64,000 bases of DNA from Epiperipatus broadwayi (lineage: Eukaryota; Onychophora; Udeonychophora; Euonychophora; Peripatidae): contig JAQFVV010013071.1 of the NCBI GenBank assembly GCA_028023455.1, positions 186,001 to 250,000 of the forward strand. Reading direction: 5' to 3'. The translations under genes and the position numbers were made by a program. Below the pieces are notes generated by a model, which had not been told where the DNA came from, ran no database searches, and saw only the letters and a list, made by a program, of their open reading frames with translations. The first letter of the stretch is position 1. Each line of letters starts with the position of its first letter. This document shows, in pieces, positions 22,382-32,790 of this stretch.

Positions 22382-22619
22382 ATAAATGATATATTTTGAG
22401 GATACATTCATGTATGATTTTGATTATAAAATACTGACATTTTATCTAGATAACATAAGCCATCCACTAGGTGATGAATGGACTATTTAATTATTAAAAC
22501 CCATCTTTGTAATATTCTATCCATCACCCAGTTGATGGCTTGTGTGATCAAGTCAAAACGTCAGTATATTTATAATCAAAATCATACATGGATGAATCCG
22601 CAAAATATATCATTTATAT
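22382..22619. repeat. Hairpin repeat with degraded hammerhead-like cores
   Basis: ATAAATGATATATTTTG at the left faces its complement CAAAATATATCATTTAT at the right, and ATGTATGATTTTGATTATAA faces TTATAATCAAAATCATACAT. The right arm reads GUUGAUGG, hairpin GCUUG/CAAGU, AAAACGUC. This is hammerhead-like in order but with three core changes. Confidence 0.65.
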
Positions 22620-22630
22620 ATATATAATTA

Positions 22631-23016
22631 GGGTATATGAGCACAGACTTCCACACGACTCACCACTCTATCGCATATCACTGATACACTTGAATACATA
22701 TTTGTCGAAAAGATAAATAATCACCAATATACGTATTTCATGCAGATTGGATGGACTGTTGAAGAGTTGGAGTGTGGAGTGGATTGAAGCCTGTTCATTA
22801 AAGTATGAAGGTTGGCTATCTTAATATATATCTGAGCACTTATTGCATATATATGTAGAGATGATAATCTGGACGAACTGATGATTGCTGGTTTAGCATG
22901 AAATATGTGTATTGGTGATTATTTATTTTTTCGACATATATGTGTTCAAGGGTATCAGTGATAGGAGATAGAGTGGTGAGTGGTGGATCGTGTGAAAGTC
23001 TATTCTCATATACCCT
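22631..23016. repeat. Family C hairpin repeat, shortened left arm
   Basis: The left end GGGTATATGAGCACAGACTT faces a right end closing in CATATACCC. The left arm is cut at ATTTCATGCAG, losing its own CUGAUGA box, and joins directly to loop sequence. The right arm keeps its hammerhead at 22864-22922. Confidence 0.75.
22864..22922 (+). ncRNA. Type I hammerhead motif (family C)
   Basis: CUGAUGA at 22878-22884 is followed by hairpin UGCU/AGCA with a U-U mismatch at its base, GAAA, minimal stem III AUAUGUGU, A17 and UUGG. The inner stem I strand is CGAA, losing one pair. The outer helix AUAAUC/GAUUAU is perfect. The mismatch in place of the G-C closing pair should lower activity. Confidence 0.58.
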
Positions 23017-23915
23017 ATATATTACATATATTGATTGATACAATTATATAATAAGCCTGCATTTCAGTTATTATATATAATAATTGTAATAATGCTCAAG
23101 GCTATATATAACATAATTATACATTTATCATTAAGTAAAACTACTTCTAATTATTTATTTACTTTCATTGGAAAAAAAATCATTTATTAATTACATTTTA
23201 AAATATTAGTGTGTAATAGAAATTGGTCAAATAATATAAATAATATATTTATATTTGATTTCACTATACATATATTGCATGTGCGTATAATCTATCAGTT
23301 TCAGATATTATCTTATTTAGTTTTTCTTTTCCATCAAGTATATCATTAAAACAAATAATTGAAAACAAATTATATCAAAAACAATATTTATTTTTTATGG
23401 GGGGGGGGGGACCTTTAAGCCAAAGTTTTTTATTTATATCTTGATCATTGATTCCGCTGATTGTATTTCATCAAAAAAAAAAAAAAAAGAAGAAGAAAAT
23501 ACTCACATTTATAATGACTGATAAGTATTTTTATATTTATTTCTTCTTGTAAATAGATGTAGATTAATTTTAATATTGTAATTTTAAAATTAACTTAGCA
23601 AAATATGCAATTTATGAATAAAATTGAAAGTAATGAGTTTTAAAATGTTTAAATTCTATATTCTTATTTTTTGATAATTATTATATTTTATTAGGCTTAT
23701 TGCTTTTGTACTATGTTAGCTTTATGGAGCATTTAATATATATATATATTATGAAGTATTGTTGCGTTAGTGTGAAAACTGCTCTTCAACAGATGCTTAA
23801 AAATTCAATATGTTGCTTCTAGGAAAACCAAAGTTAAATGATTGGTATAAAAACAATTATTTGTTGTTCCGTATTTTGTGATGAAATGTAACTCAAATAT
23901 TTATGTATCTATTAA
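23017..23915. other. AT-rich stretch with a poly-G run
   Basis: A run of twelve G at 23399-23410 stands out. No gene or known repeat is supported, apart from a short family G trace near 23085. Confidence 0.4.
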
Positions 23916-24010
23916 GCGTTGGTGGCCTAGTGGTTAGCATAGCTGCCTTCCAAGCAGCTGGCCCGGGATTCGCCTACCGGTCAACTCATTTGACATATGG
24001 GGAAAAAAAA
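23916..24010 (+). repeat. tRNA-derived SINE-1, best-preserved copy of the TTTGACATATGG subfamily
   Basis: It reads GCGTTGGTGGCCTAGTGGTT (A-box region), CTTCCAAGCAGCTGGCCC, a B-box-like GGGATTCGCCTACC, then CATTTGACATATGG and an A-rich tail. The tRNA-like head gives an internal Pol III promoter. Confidence 0.85.
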
Positions 24011-25210
24011 ATTATTTATTTATTTTAATTCATGAAAATAATATACATGATTAAACAGAAAAAGATACTAATTCATATTTTTCGTGATATATCATGCTAA
24101 TATTATTTTTAAATTGCTATAGGGAAAGTTTCATATGATTAAGTGTATTTATTTATTTGAAATATTTTTAAATTATGTTTCTCAAGATTTTATATATAAA
24201 TTGTTTTCATAAAATAAAAACATGATATATATATATTTTAATCTGAAAAAAGTCAATTTTGTTACTGTCAAACTAGTGGAAAATGTTGGTTTATAGTCAT
24301 TAGAATTCTTACAAACTTCTGATACTATTTTAATTAAGCTTCACGTTAGAATTTTTACAAACTTACTATATTATGGTAACTATGCACTTTGACCTTTGAT
24401 AGTAAATTAAGTTAAAATGAATGTTAAAAAAAAATTAGATAAAATTGCTAAAGCAATAAACAGCAAGTAGTGAATAAATTAATCAAGTACATGTGAATTA
24501 ATAATTCTTTGCTTCATGCATAAGTAAATTTGTTATAATTACAAAATTGAATCAAAATGCCCTTTGCTATATGAAATTTTATAAAATAATAAAACTATTA
24601 CATATTCAAGAAATATCAATTAGCATATTGAAATGTATTTAATAATGCAACAATGTATAATGCAAATTGTGAAAAAATAAATTAGTCAGTTTTGTATATA
24701 TATTAATATTTAATATTTGTACTTAATAAATGAGATAGCTATTTTGAGGAGAGCGGTGGGATATATGTTAGAATCACACACGTATAAACAATTTTAAACT
24801 GTTAATAGAAATTTTCTGTCTTATTCTAATCTTATTGTAAGTATAATTGGTTTCAAAAATGTTATAAATTAAAATGATTCATAAAATAACACATTCCATT
24901 GCTTGGCATTTTAATTGGTTATTGATTTTTTGAAAGAGTCTTCAACATTTTTTTAGTAAAAAAAATACTTTCTTAGGATTATAGTCAAATCTCATAAAAA
25001 TTTATTTAATAGAAGTGTTTTTCACCTAATTTTTCTTTAGGTACAACTATTCAGTAATGTTACAAATATACACAAAAACGATCTTTGAATTTTATAATAG
25101 GAATTCATATTTACAAAGAAAATATCATCAATTGCATTACTTAAAACACTTTTTAATAGTTTAAGTGAAAATTTTAATATGTGAAAAACTGTAAATTTTT
25201 ATGTGAAAAA
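24011..25210. other. AT-rich stretch, nothing recognised
   Basis: No domain, SINE or inverted repeat is visible. Confidence 0.4.
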
Positions 25211-25312
25211 CGTTGGTGGACGAGTGGTCAGCACAGCCGCCTTATAAGCAGTTGTCCCGGGTTAGCGGGTTTCTTCCCGGCAGATGCTATGACACATGAA
25301 AAAAAAAAATGA
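25211..25312 (+). repeat. tRNA-derived SINE-1, TGCTATGACACATG subfamily
   Basis: It runs CGTTGGTGGACGAGTGGTCA, CACAGCCGCCTTATAAGCAG, GGGTTAGCGGGTTTCTTCCC, TGCTATGACACATG and a long A tail. The A-box region is clear, and the B box has a T for C change. Confidence 0.82.
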
Positions 25313-26271
25313 AAAAAAAAAACTTAACAATATTTTGTGAAATAAAATTGGTTTATCAATAACATAAATTGATTTTTACTTCAGAATCCTACATTCACTC
25401 TTTATTGTAGGAATATTTTATCAAAAAAATATTTATGAATCCTGCTTAAAAATTGAACACAATTTTTTAGAAGCTAAATTGTTTTTAATTTTAAAAAAAT
25501 AAAGTTACAAGAACACAATAAATAGTATTACTAAAAATAGATCCTTCATTAATAAAAATATTTTTGTACTCCATTTAAGTATACTTTTTAGCGCAAAGAG
25601 ATTTCCAGTCTTCAGTTTCAACTATCCGTAAATTAAAATATTATTTAAATCTTTTAACAAAATGATCATTTTAATAAAATTACTATTTAAAATTCAAACT
25701 GATTTAGTCTTAAAATAAATTCTAAGTTTACATGATTAATTTATAATAATTTTAAAAATATTAACATATTTTTACTTTTCTGCAATTACTCTGTACTTGT
25801 AATCTTGTGAAAGAAAATTAATCTTCAAAGATAGGCTATTAGCTTGACGTTAAATTTATATACACTTCCCCATCAATAAGTCTAAACTTAATAAATCAAT
25901 CCTTATTGCCTGTTCTTAAATCAGGACTTAAACTCATTATAAGCCTGATATTTCAATTGATTATTTGTACTTATTTAATTTGTATATCACAGGGAAGAGA
26001 AAAGTTCTAATTTTTAAGTACTTGCGATTTTGAATTATATTAGTTTCAGTATATGTAAGTAAATAATTTAGCATTATATGTGACTGTAATCTTATCAATT
26101 AAAATATCAGTCTCATATTAAGTTTAAGTCCTGATTTAAGCACCATTAATAAGGCTTGAATTATATAATAATAATGGGTGAGAACACATGAATTTAACAT
26201 CTAGTGTATATGTGAAGATTAATTTCATTCCACAAGATTAGATGATGAATTCAAATCATTCTATTTTTCAA
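25313..26271. other. AT-rich stretch with a diverged inverted pair
   Basis: TTAAATCAGGACTTAAACTC near 25920 and its approximate complement near 26130 (AAGTCCTGATTTAAG) form a loose inverted repeat. No coding signal is seen. Confidence 0.4.
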
Positions 26272-26378
26272 GCACTTTTTTTTTTATATGTCAAATGCAT
26301 TGACCGGGAAGCGAACCGGGGCCAGCTGCTTGGAAGGCAGATATGCTAACCACTAGGCCACCAATGCTTGGCACTTTT
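26272..26378 (-). repeat. tRNA-derived SINE-1 on minus strand with 8-bp target duplication
   Basis: On the minus strand the copy begins near 26370 with CCAAGCATTGGTGGCCTAG and ends with CAATGCATTTGACATAT and the T run near 26281. GCACTTTT lies at 26272-26279 and again at 26371-26378. Confidence 0.83.
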
Positions 26379-26552
26379 AGATATATGCAAAGACTATGAT
26401 TTCAATAGAACATATAGTAATATAAAAAGTTGAATTGTTAAAAAAATCAGTTTAAATTTGAATATTGTCTGAATACATGTAATAAATATTAATTCTCAAC
26501 TATACATTATATACTAATTCAAAAATTTTGCAATTCTATGTTAAAAAATTAT

Positions 26553-27010
26553 TAAACATCACATGATCACCATTTCTTATGCTAGCACATTACTGTTATT
26601 AAAAAAGGCAAAACTCTTCATACAGTAGTGCCAACCAGAGTAATCAATGGATGCCAGAAGGCCTGTGCATAAATCCCTATTTAGTGCATACTCATCCAAT
26701 ATCCCCATATGACTATATAAGCTATTTAGCTTAAATTGAAAATATTATTGTGTTCTCAATTTTATTCTCATAGTTTTATAGTTAAGTAGAGATAAAAGGT
26801 GGCTGCTGGAGGGTTGCATTAGATCCTAAGATCTAGGTGCAGTGCTCTTAGATCCAAGGCTCCTCAATGATGAAGGCCACAAGCCAGAAACTAGTCTGGG
26901 GATATTGGATGAATATGCACTAGATAGGGATTTTATGCACAAGCCTTCTGGCATCCATTGATTACTCTGGTTGGCACTGAGTGGCACTATTGTATGGAGA
27001 GTTTTGCGTG
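26553..27010. repeat. Family A hairpin repeat with left-arm deletion
   Basis: The left end has the terminal signature TTAAACATCACATGATCACC. The left arm runs to CCAATATCCCC and then jumps to the inner arm. The right arm is complete through GGCTCCTCAATGATGAAGGC, ATATTGGATGAATATG and ATCCATTGATTACTCTGG to GTATGGAGAGTTTTGC. The right-arm ribozyme box reads AUGAUGA (C3 lost), with GAAA and a GUC triplet preserved. Confidence 0.75.
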
Positions 27011-27180
27011 TTTTAAAAAATTATTACCATTAGTTTCAAAAATGAAATAGAAAAAAATATAGTCCCAACTTCTAATACCAGATTGTTATTATTTTAGTTA
27101 AAATTTAAAAACAAAAACCATACAGTCAGAGTTTAATATTTGTAATATATTTTAAACTAGTTTCCTGAAATATTTCAAGC

Positions 27181-27350
27181 GTTAGCTAAGTAAAGGTTTG
27201 TTCCATATGTTAATTTTCTTAACTGTAGCTATGCTTGCTATTGGCAAATGAAGCTAGATTTATAGCACTCATCCAGCTTTGTCAACCAATAGCATGCTCA
27301 GCTACAGTTAACAAAATTATCATATGGAATAAACCTTTACTTAGCTAACG
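27181..27350. repeat. Hairpin repeat with arms of about 75 bp
   Basis: GTTAGCTAAGTAAAGGTTTG (27181) faces its near complement AAACCTTTACTTAGCTAAC ending at 27349, and AACTGTAGCTATGCTTGCTA faces TAGCATGCTCAGCTACAGTT. The central spacer is about 20 bases. No target duplication is clear. It resembles a MITE, but I cannot assign it to a superfamily. Confidence 0.72.
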
Positions 27351-27497
27351 TAAAACATTTAAGCAAACTAATTACAAATAGGATAAAGAAAAAGAAAATA
27401 ATCTGAATATTATAATACATTTTTACAAAGAATTTAATATTTAAGTGTGAATTTTCAATCTCTGTAATTCAAAATAATAATAAAATATGTTATTTTA

Positions 27498-28402
27498 GGT
27501 AGTGTTTCCGACCGTGTCATGCGGCGGCTTGATGGCACTGTTGCTTGCAAAAGCATAGAAATATGCCATTTACATTGCCCTACTTACAGCCTCTAGAACA
27601 GTTCTGTTCATATTAGCCATTAGTAGGTGTACATGTCATTGCACACTGTTGTTTGTGTCACTGTGTAAATAGTGCACACTTTATAGATCATTACCCTAGG
27701 ATGTGAGGGTGTATGGAATTCAACAGGCCATAAGTGTTTTTATGTGCATTCAAATTAAAGATCTTCCACCTTACCTGACATTCTATTACATACTAATAAT
27801 TGTAAATGCATCATCCCATTTCCCTACACATCTTTGAAGCTGAAAATAATTGCAAAAAGGTATGTCATTGAAGAATTTCAGAAGTCATGCGAAAAGGCAT
27901 GTTTTCAGGAGAACAGCTACAAGAGTAATCCAATGGCTGCTGTTGTCTGTTGCTTTGGAAATCATAATATTGGTTCACTCAGACTAGAACATGTATTGGC
28001 TGCTCTTTTGGATTGGCAAAACCACTTGAGCCCCCCCATACATTCCAGCACTATGCGCTGCCAGCTTGATTTGCTCAGACTAGTGGATGTATTCACCAAA
28101 AACATCAGAATCCTCCCCCCACACATTCCACTGCTACGCACTGCCAGCTTGGTTTGCTCAGACTAGTGCATGTATTTATTTTAATTTTCAGTCAAAAAAT
28201 AATACACATTTTCAAACTCTTGAATTTATATATTTTTAAAATGAAAATTCTGTTAAATACCATGGAAATCTTTTTTAAAGACTTTGAAAAATTGGCGGAG
28301 AGCAGAAAGCAAAAAATTATCAGCCCAGTAATATTACATTTCATTATTTTTGCAAGCAACAGCATCATCAAGTGGCTGCATTACACAGTTGGAAACACTA
28401 CC
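27498..28402. mobile_element. Non-autonomous hAT-type DNA transposon, 905 bp, with perfect 8-bp target duplication
   Basis: The ends are GGTAGTGTTTCCGACC and the complement of GGTAGTGTTTCCAACT. The inverted similarity extends about 70 bases inwards (shared block TGTTGCTTGCAAAA). TTATTTTA flanks both sides (27490-27497 and 28403-28410). The inside is clearly less AT-rich than the flanks. The longest frame, 27834-28166, encodes 110 residues without a transposase motif and spans an internal tandem repeat, so I do not call it a gene. Confidence 0.85.
27977..28178 (+). repeat. Internal tandem repeat of the hAT-type element
   Basis: Units start CTCAGACTAG at 27977, 28074 and 28158. The first two continue to a CACTRYRCRCTGCCAGCTTG block before the next unit. 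Unit lengths are about 97 and 84 bp, and the third is cut after about 21 bp. Confidence 0.75.
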
Positions 28403-28585
28403 TTATTTTATATTAAAAGCCCCCCCCCCTTCCCCAAATAGCAGCTTCTAATATCAGATTGCTATTACTTTAATCAAGATTTTAAAAAATGAAAACCAAA
28501 TGAGCAGAGTATAATATCTCCTATACATCTTTATAAAGAAGTTAAATCAATTCTTAAGCTATGTAAAATTCTTAGATGGTACTGA

Positions 28586-28665
28586 GAATTGTGGGTTGTG
28601 TGAAAGTCTGATTTCGAATCCCATATATATTACATATATAAATACAGGTGTTAAGCCTGTACAAT
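28586..28665 (+). repeat. Family C end fragment
   Basis: TGGGTTGTGTGAAAGTCTGA is followed by a B-box-like GATTTCGAATCCC, matching the outer end of family C arms (compare 22275-22305). The rest of the element is absent. Confidence 0.6.
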
Positions 28666-29224
28666 GTACAAATCGAATTACGAAATGTGAATGAGTTTAT
28701 AATTAGGTTAATTTTTGAATTTAATTTTTATTGGTATATCTAGTGACAGAATTTTTGAAAATCACTATTGTCTCATAAAATAATTTTGAAATTGATTTTT
28801 ATAGATTGAAGTTTGCATGTATTACTGAAATATTTATATTTCACCACAAGATATATGTTGGCAGTGAAAGCAATTTCAACAAATTACTGAACATTTGCAA
28901 ATTTAGAGATTATTTTGTAATTAGCTTCTACTATTCTTTCCAGCTTTTCAGAGGTTAATTACTATATTTGCCAGTGTATAGGGCACACTTCCCCTCCTCA
29001 AAATACATCTAAAATATGGTGAGCATCTTATGCTCCATTAATGAATTGAAATTACAGTCAGTTTAAAACTGCTGGTTTATATCAATATACATAAATAAAA
29101 AAGAAGTTTAAAGCAGCAGAAAAAATGTGATAGAGAAATAAATTATAAATATGGCCAAAGTGAGGTTAAAATAAATTCGTTTATTAATCGTTGCATTTTT
29201 AATTATGAAACTTTCTAAGGCCCT

Positions 29225-30040
29225 CTGCTGAGAAATTTTGGAAACCTTTTTTTTTTTACAGCTTTGAAATTCACGTATATTTTCTAATATTTTAAGGTAA
29301 AAAAAATTAAAAGATGTCAGGATAATGGAATAAATGGGTTTTTAAAGTATATGATACGATGCCTATTATGTGTTTGGTGATCGTAAACTTTGCATGATTG
29401 CTTTAAGAAACAATGGTCTAAAAACTTGATTTTTTAAAAAAATTTATGGTTATTTTTGAACAGTAATTGAGTAATAATTATTTGGAAATCAAAAATATAT
29501 ATTATTACATAATTATTTTTTACAGAAGTGTTTTATTTGTAAACATAAAAGAATATATTCTTTTGAATATTGTGACCATTAAGATTATGGTCACGGGAAA
29601 TACAAGTGTGTAGAAATGATGTCATTTACCATTATGTTATAAAATTTAGTGATATAAAAATTAACAAATTTTTTAAAACTTTTAAAGCATAAATTGATAG
29701 ATTTACTAGACTTTAAAAATAGTTTATTCAGATATTTACATCAAACATCAAATAAAGATTTCATTGATTTTACAAATTAATTCCATTCCAACTGAAATTT
29801 GATGATGCAATAGCACTTTGTTTTGATTAAAATCTAATTTGTAAAATAATTCTGAAAATCAAATGTGATTTTTTAAAATTTATTTAATTTCTAAACCAAA
29901 ATATCTATCAAATGAGATCAAATTTATTATATTCTGATAAGTAATAATGGTTTAATATTAAAGTGAAAATTGAAAGCTTAAAGAAAATGAGAACAAAGAA
30001 ATCTATTAGAATGCTAGTGCACTACAAAATGGTTAATCTC
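29225..30040. repeat. Dispersed repeat E, copy 2
   Basis: This copy matches 14155-14935 in the same orientation. It starts at an AACCTTTTTTT tract and includes AAGATGTCAGGATAATGG, TTTTGATTAAAATCTAATTT and ATTAGAATGCTAGTGCAC. It lies within the inverted repeats at 29131 and 31186. Confidence 0.65.
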
Positions 30041-30693
30041 TTTAGTTAACTTTTGATACACAGTATCTGTTTCAAAATATAACTGGTAGATAATTAGCAG
30101 TGTGTGATAATAATTCCAATTATAAAAGATTAACCTTCCAGTGTTTGAAAGATTTGCCTGATGGTATGTATGATAGGCAATTGTGAAGCATTGCCAACAT
30201 TGACAGATTAAACAAACATTATCTATTGAGGGTAACACTATTGCCTCATATATTTATTGTGTGTGGAATTAATTGTGTGCCAAGTCTCTTTAATCTTGTG
30301 TTTTTGTGGTTACTCTCGAGACCTGACAGATGTAGGTTTAAAAAGATCACTGGCAAATCTCTCATGCTTCAAAAACACTTAGTTGTATGATGGATTTGTT
30401 GTTGCTGTATTACATAAATAGGCATGTTGAGAGATTCTAAATTTTAAGTTGGCTCAAGTTTCATCATAGTATTTGTTATTGCAAGATGGGCAGTCTATGG
30501 CATATAGTAATTGTGTGTTGAGGGATGGAGGGCATCTGAAGCCAATATTGAAGTTTTCAAAAGAATGGACTTCAATTTGGAGTGGATGTTGGTGATAAAT
30601 GGCATATTGATCTAGGGTTTCAGGTCACATTGTTTGACATATTTGTGTTTATTGTAGAATGCTGTAATTTAGTTGCAGCTTGCATGAATTAGG

Positions 30694-31095
30694 TCACTCT
30701 TGTAAGCTTCCAAGTTGTCTTTGGCATAGTTTAAAGTTTCTTAATAAGAAAGCTTTGAAGCCGGTTACCTTGTATTGAAATGGGATTTTTGATTGTGGAT
30801 GTGAATAGCCTCTAGCACTGAAGGGCTTAACTACTATTGCATAGTCGATGCAGTGAGTTAATTTCAGGTCAAGATATCTAATACATTGTTGGTGATCTTT
30901 GTTTTCATATGTCCATTTTATTTCGAGTAAGTGTTTGAAATTTTCGAACATTTTGAGGATTAAATGGGAGGGAAGTGCAGACAAAAATGTCATTGACATA
31001 TCTGGTGTAAATGATGTCTCTATGAGAAGTTAACAGGGATTAGATGGCATGCTTTTCAATAAAGGCCACAGCCAAACTACCTTTGACTCCGCTAA
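30694..31095 (-). pseudogene. Penelope-like reverse transcriptase fragment
   Basis: Minus-strand translation around 31090-30980 gives pieces such as GSLAVAFIEKHAI and IYTRYVNDIFV (30989-31018), the Penelope form of the catalytic YxDD box with N in place of the first D. A shifted frame then continues as LEIKWTYEN, IRYLDLKLT and SHPQSKIPFQYK, the conserved block after the catalytic box in Penelope-like enzymes. At least one frameshift and the lost aspartate show that it is dead. Confidence 0.7.
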
Positions 31096-31372
31096 TTTTG
31101 AAACAGACACTCTGTGTTGAAAGTTAACTCAGCAGATTAATAAACAAATTTATTTTAACCTCACTTTGGCCATATTTATTTCTCTATTAATATCCATATA
31201 TAAGTATTCTATTGCATTTTGTCCTTTTGCGAAAGAAAAAAATATTTACAAATAATTACAAATACACATGAGCGTACATGGATTTTGTAATTTTGCAAAG
31301 CAAAAAAATAATTACAAATATACATATATATAAGCATGCATGTATGTTATATATAGCCAAACAACATGGTCA

Positions 31373-31376
<4 letters not shown>

Positions 31377-31402
<26 letters not shown>
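31377..31402. repeat. AT dinucleotide run
   Basis: About thirteen uninterrupted TA units sit immediately before the family G hairpin. Many hairpins in this window abut such TA runs. Confidence 0.85.
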
Positions 31403-31408
<6 letters not shown>

Positions 31409-32275
31409 GGTGTAATAGTGCTGAAAGCTAAATGAGTTTGTAAGTAATTATTAAAACCAGTCAACACTTAGACAATCCCAATATCAATAACAATCGGCAA
31501 TCTCAGACTGTTGTCAGGGCAACCTCCTTTTAACAATAAAGTTGGAATTCCATATTTATATGGTCCAATATATTTATATAGGCACTAAAGATTGCAATGT
31601 GATCACAGAGATTGAAATTATTGATACAAAGAAGTTTAAATAAGCCTCTTTAAACAGGTAATCTGTCCTGAATGCAAACTAATTATAACATTACAAACTA
31701 TAATTACAATTTTCAAATTGCACACAAAGGATTACTTAAATAATAAGTGTAATAATGTTCAAAGCTAAATGGGTTTGTAAATAATCATTAAAACCAGTCA
31801 ACAACTTAGATAATCCCTATATTAATAACAATCAACAATCTCGAACTATTGTCAAGGCAATCTCCTCTTAACAATAAAGGTAGAATTCCACTCTTATGTA
31901 TGGTTCAATATATTTACATAGACATCAAAGACTGCAATGTGATCAGAGATGCCAATTATTGATACATACCCATTTAGTTTGAGCATTATTACACTTATTA
32001 TTTAAGTAATACTTTGGGTGCAATTTGAAAATTGTAATTGCAGGTGTAATGTAATAAATGACTATTAGTTTGCATTCTGAATGGGTTATGTTTACTTGTT
32101 TAAAGAGTTTTATTTAAACTTCTTTGTATCAATAATTTCAATCTCTCTGGTCAAGTTGCAATTTTTAGTGTCTATATAAATATATAGGACCATAAAGATG
32201 GGATTCCACCTTTATTGTTAAAAGGAGGTTGCCTTGATAACAGTTTGAGATTGTTGATTGTTTTTAATGATATAT
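31409..32275. repeat. Family G hairpin complex with a nested or duplicated unit
   Basis: Left unit 31409-31740, a second same-orientation unit at about 31741-31965 and a right inverted arm to 32275 share CCAGTCAACACTTAGACAAT-type, TTAACAATAAA-type and TTGATACAAAGAAGTTTAAA blocks. The right arm holds the complement (AACTTCTTTGTATCAATAA). The structure is a palindrome of about 870 bp with one arm partly doubled. Confidence 0.7.
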
Positions 32276-32423
32276 ATATAAAGTAACAATAAAAAATAAA
32301 AAATAATGGTGATTAAGTATTATAAACAGTCTTTCAATCTGCAGAAGTACTTTCAATTAATTACTTAACCTCTTCAACTGCAATTTAAATTTAAAAAAAA
32401 ACATAAGAGAAGCAAACATTAAC

Positions 32424-32790
32424 TCAAATCCCAGGATTCCTGAATTTTAATATTAGTGGCTTATCTTTAATTATACTCATTTTATTTGTATTTATGAAAA
32501 TTGCCTCTTTAATTTTTGTTTTATTATGGTTTCTCTCTTCATGAAGAATCTTAACATTTTCAAGGTTAAACTTCAACTTATATTTACATGTTCTTTCATG
32601 ATCCAAGAAAACTGAAGCAGTTATTAAATCATTATTATTTTTACTTTTTACACACTTGTATAACAATTGATACTCCTTTAATGTTTTCTCTATATTGCAT
32701 CTCAATTCACCTATATATGATAACATACATCCACAAAAAATTTGATAAACAACATTACTTTTTTCTTGACAGTTATGACACTTTTAGAAT
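32424..32790 (-). pseudogene. GIY-YIG endonuclease fragment of a Penelope-like element
   Basis: The minus-strand frame reads CHNCQEKSNVVYQIFCGC followed by SYIGELRCNIEKTLKEY, close to the Penelope-like endonuclease layout (a Cys pair, then VVYxI-C-C, YIGET, and a downstream basic helix). Further on there are an H.RTCKYKLKF stretch and ILHEERNHN. A TAA precedes the CHNC and nothing of the reverse transcriptase is attached. It is a truncated domain remnant of about 120 codons. Family G DNA lies just upstream in coordinates. Confidence 0.7.

Larger units (their letters stand above)
29131..31186 (-). mobile_element. Penelope-like element candidate bounded by inverted repeats
   Basis: The two ends are inverted copies: 29131-29188 and 31136-31186 share TTTTAACCTCACTTTGGCC and GAGAAATA, differing by a few bases and one 7-base indel. 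Between them, on the minus strand, lie a decayed Penelope-type reverse transcriptase (30694-31095) and then repeat E (29225-30040) in the 3' part. Penelope-like elements are known for unusual direct or inverted terminal repeats. The element is shorter than an autonomous copy and has stop codons and frameshifts. Confidence 0.6.

Noticed and set aside
27834-28166. 110-residue frame inside the hAT-type element
   Set aside because: It resembles no transposase and much of it translates a tandem repeat.
28972-29036. MITE end beginning CCAGTGTATAGGGCACAC
   Set aside because: It resembles a known type of terminus, but no opposite end or target duplication was found.
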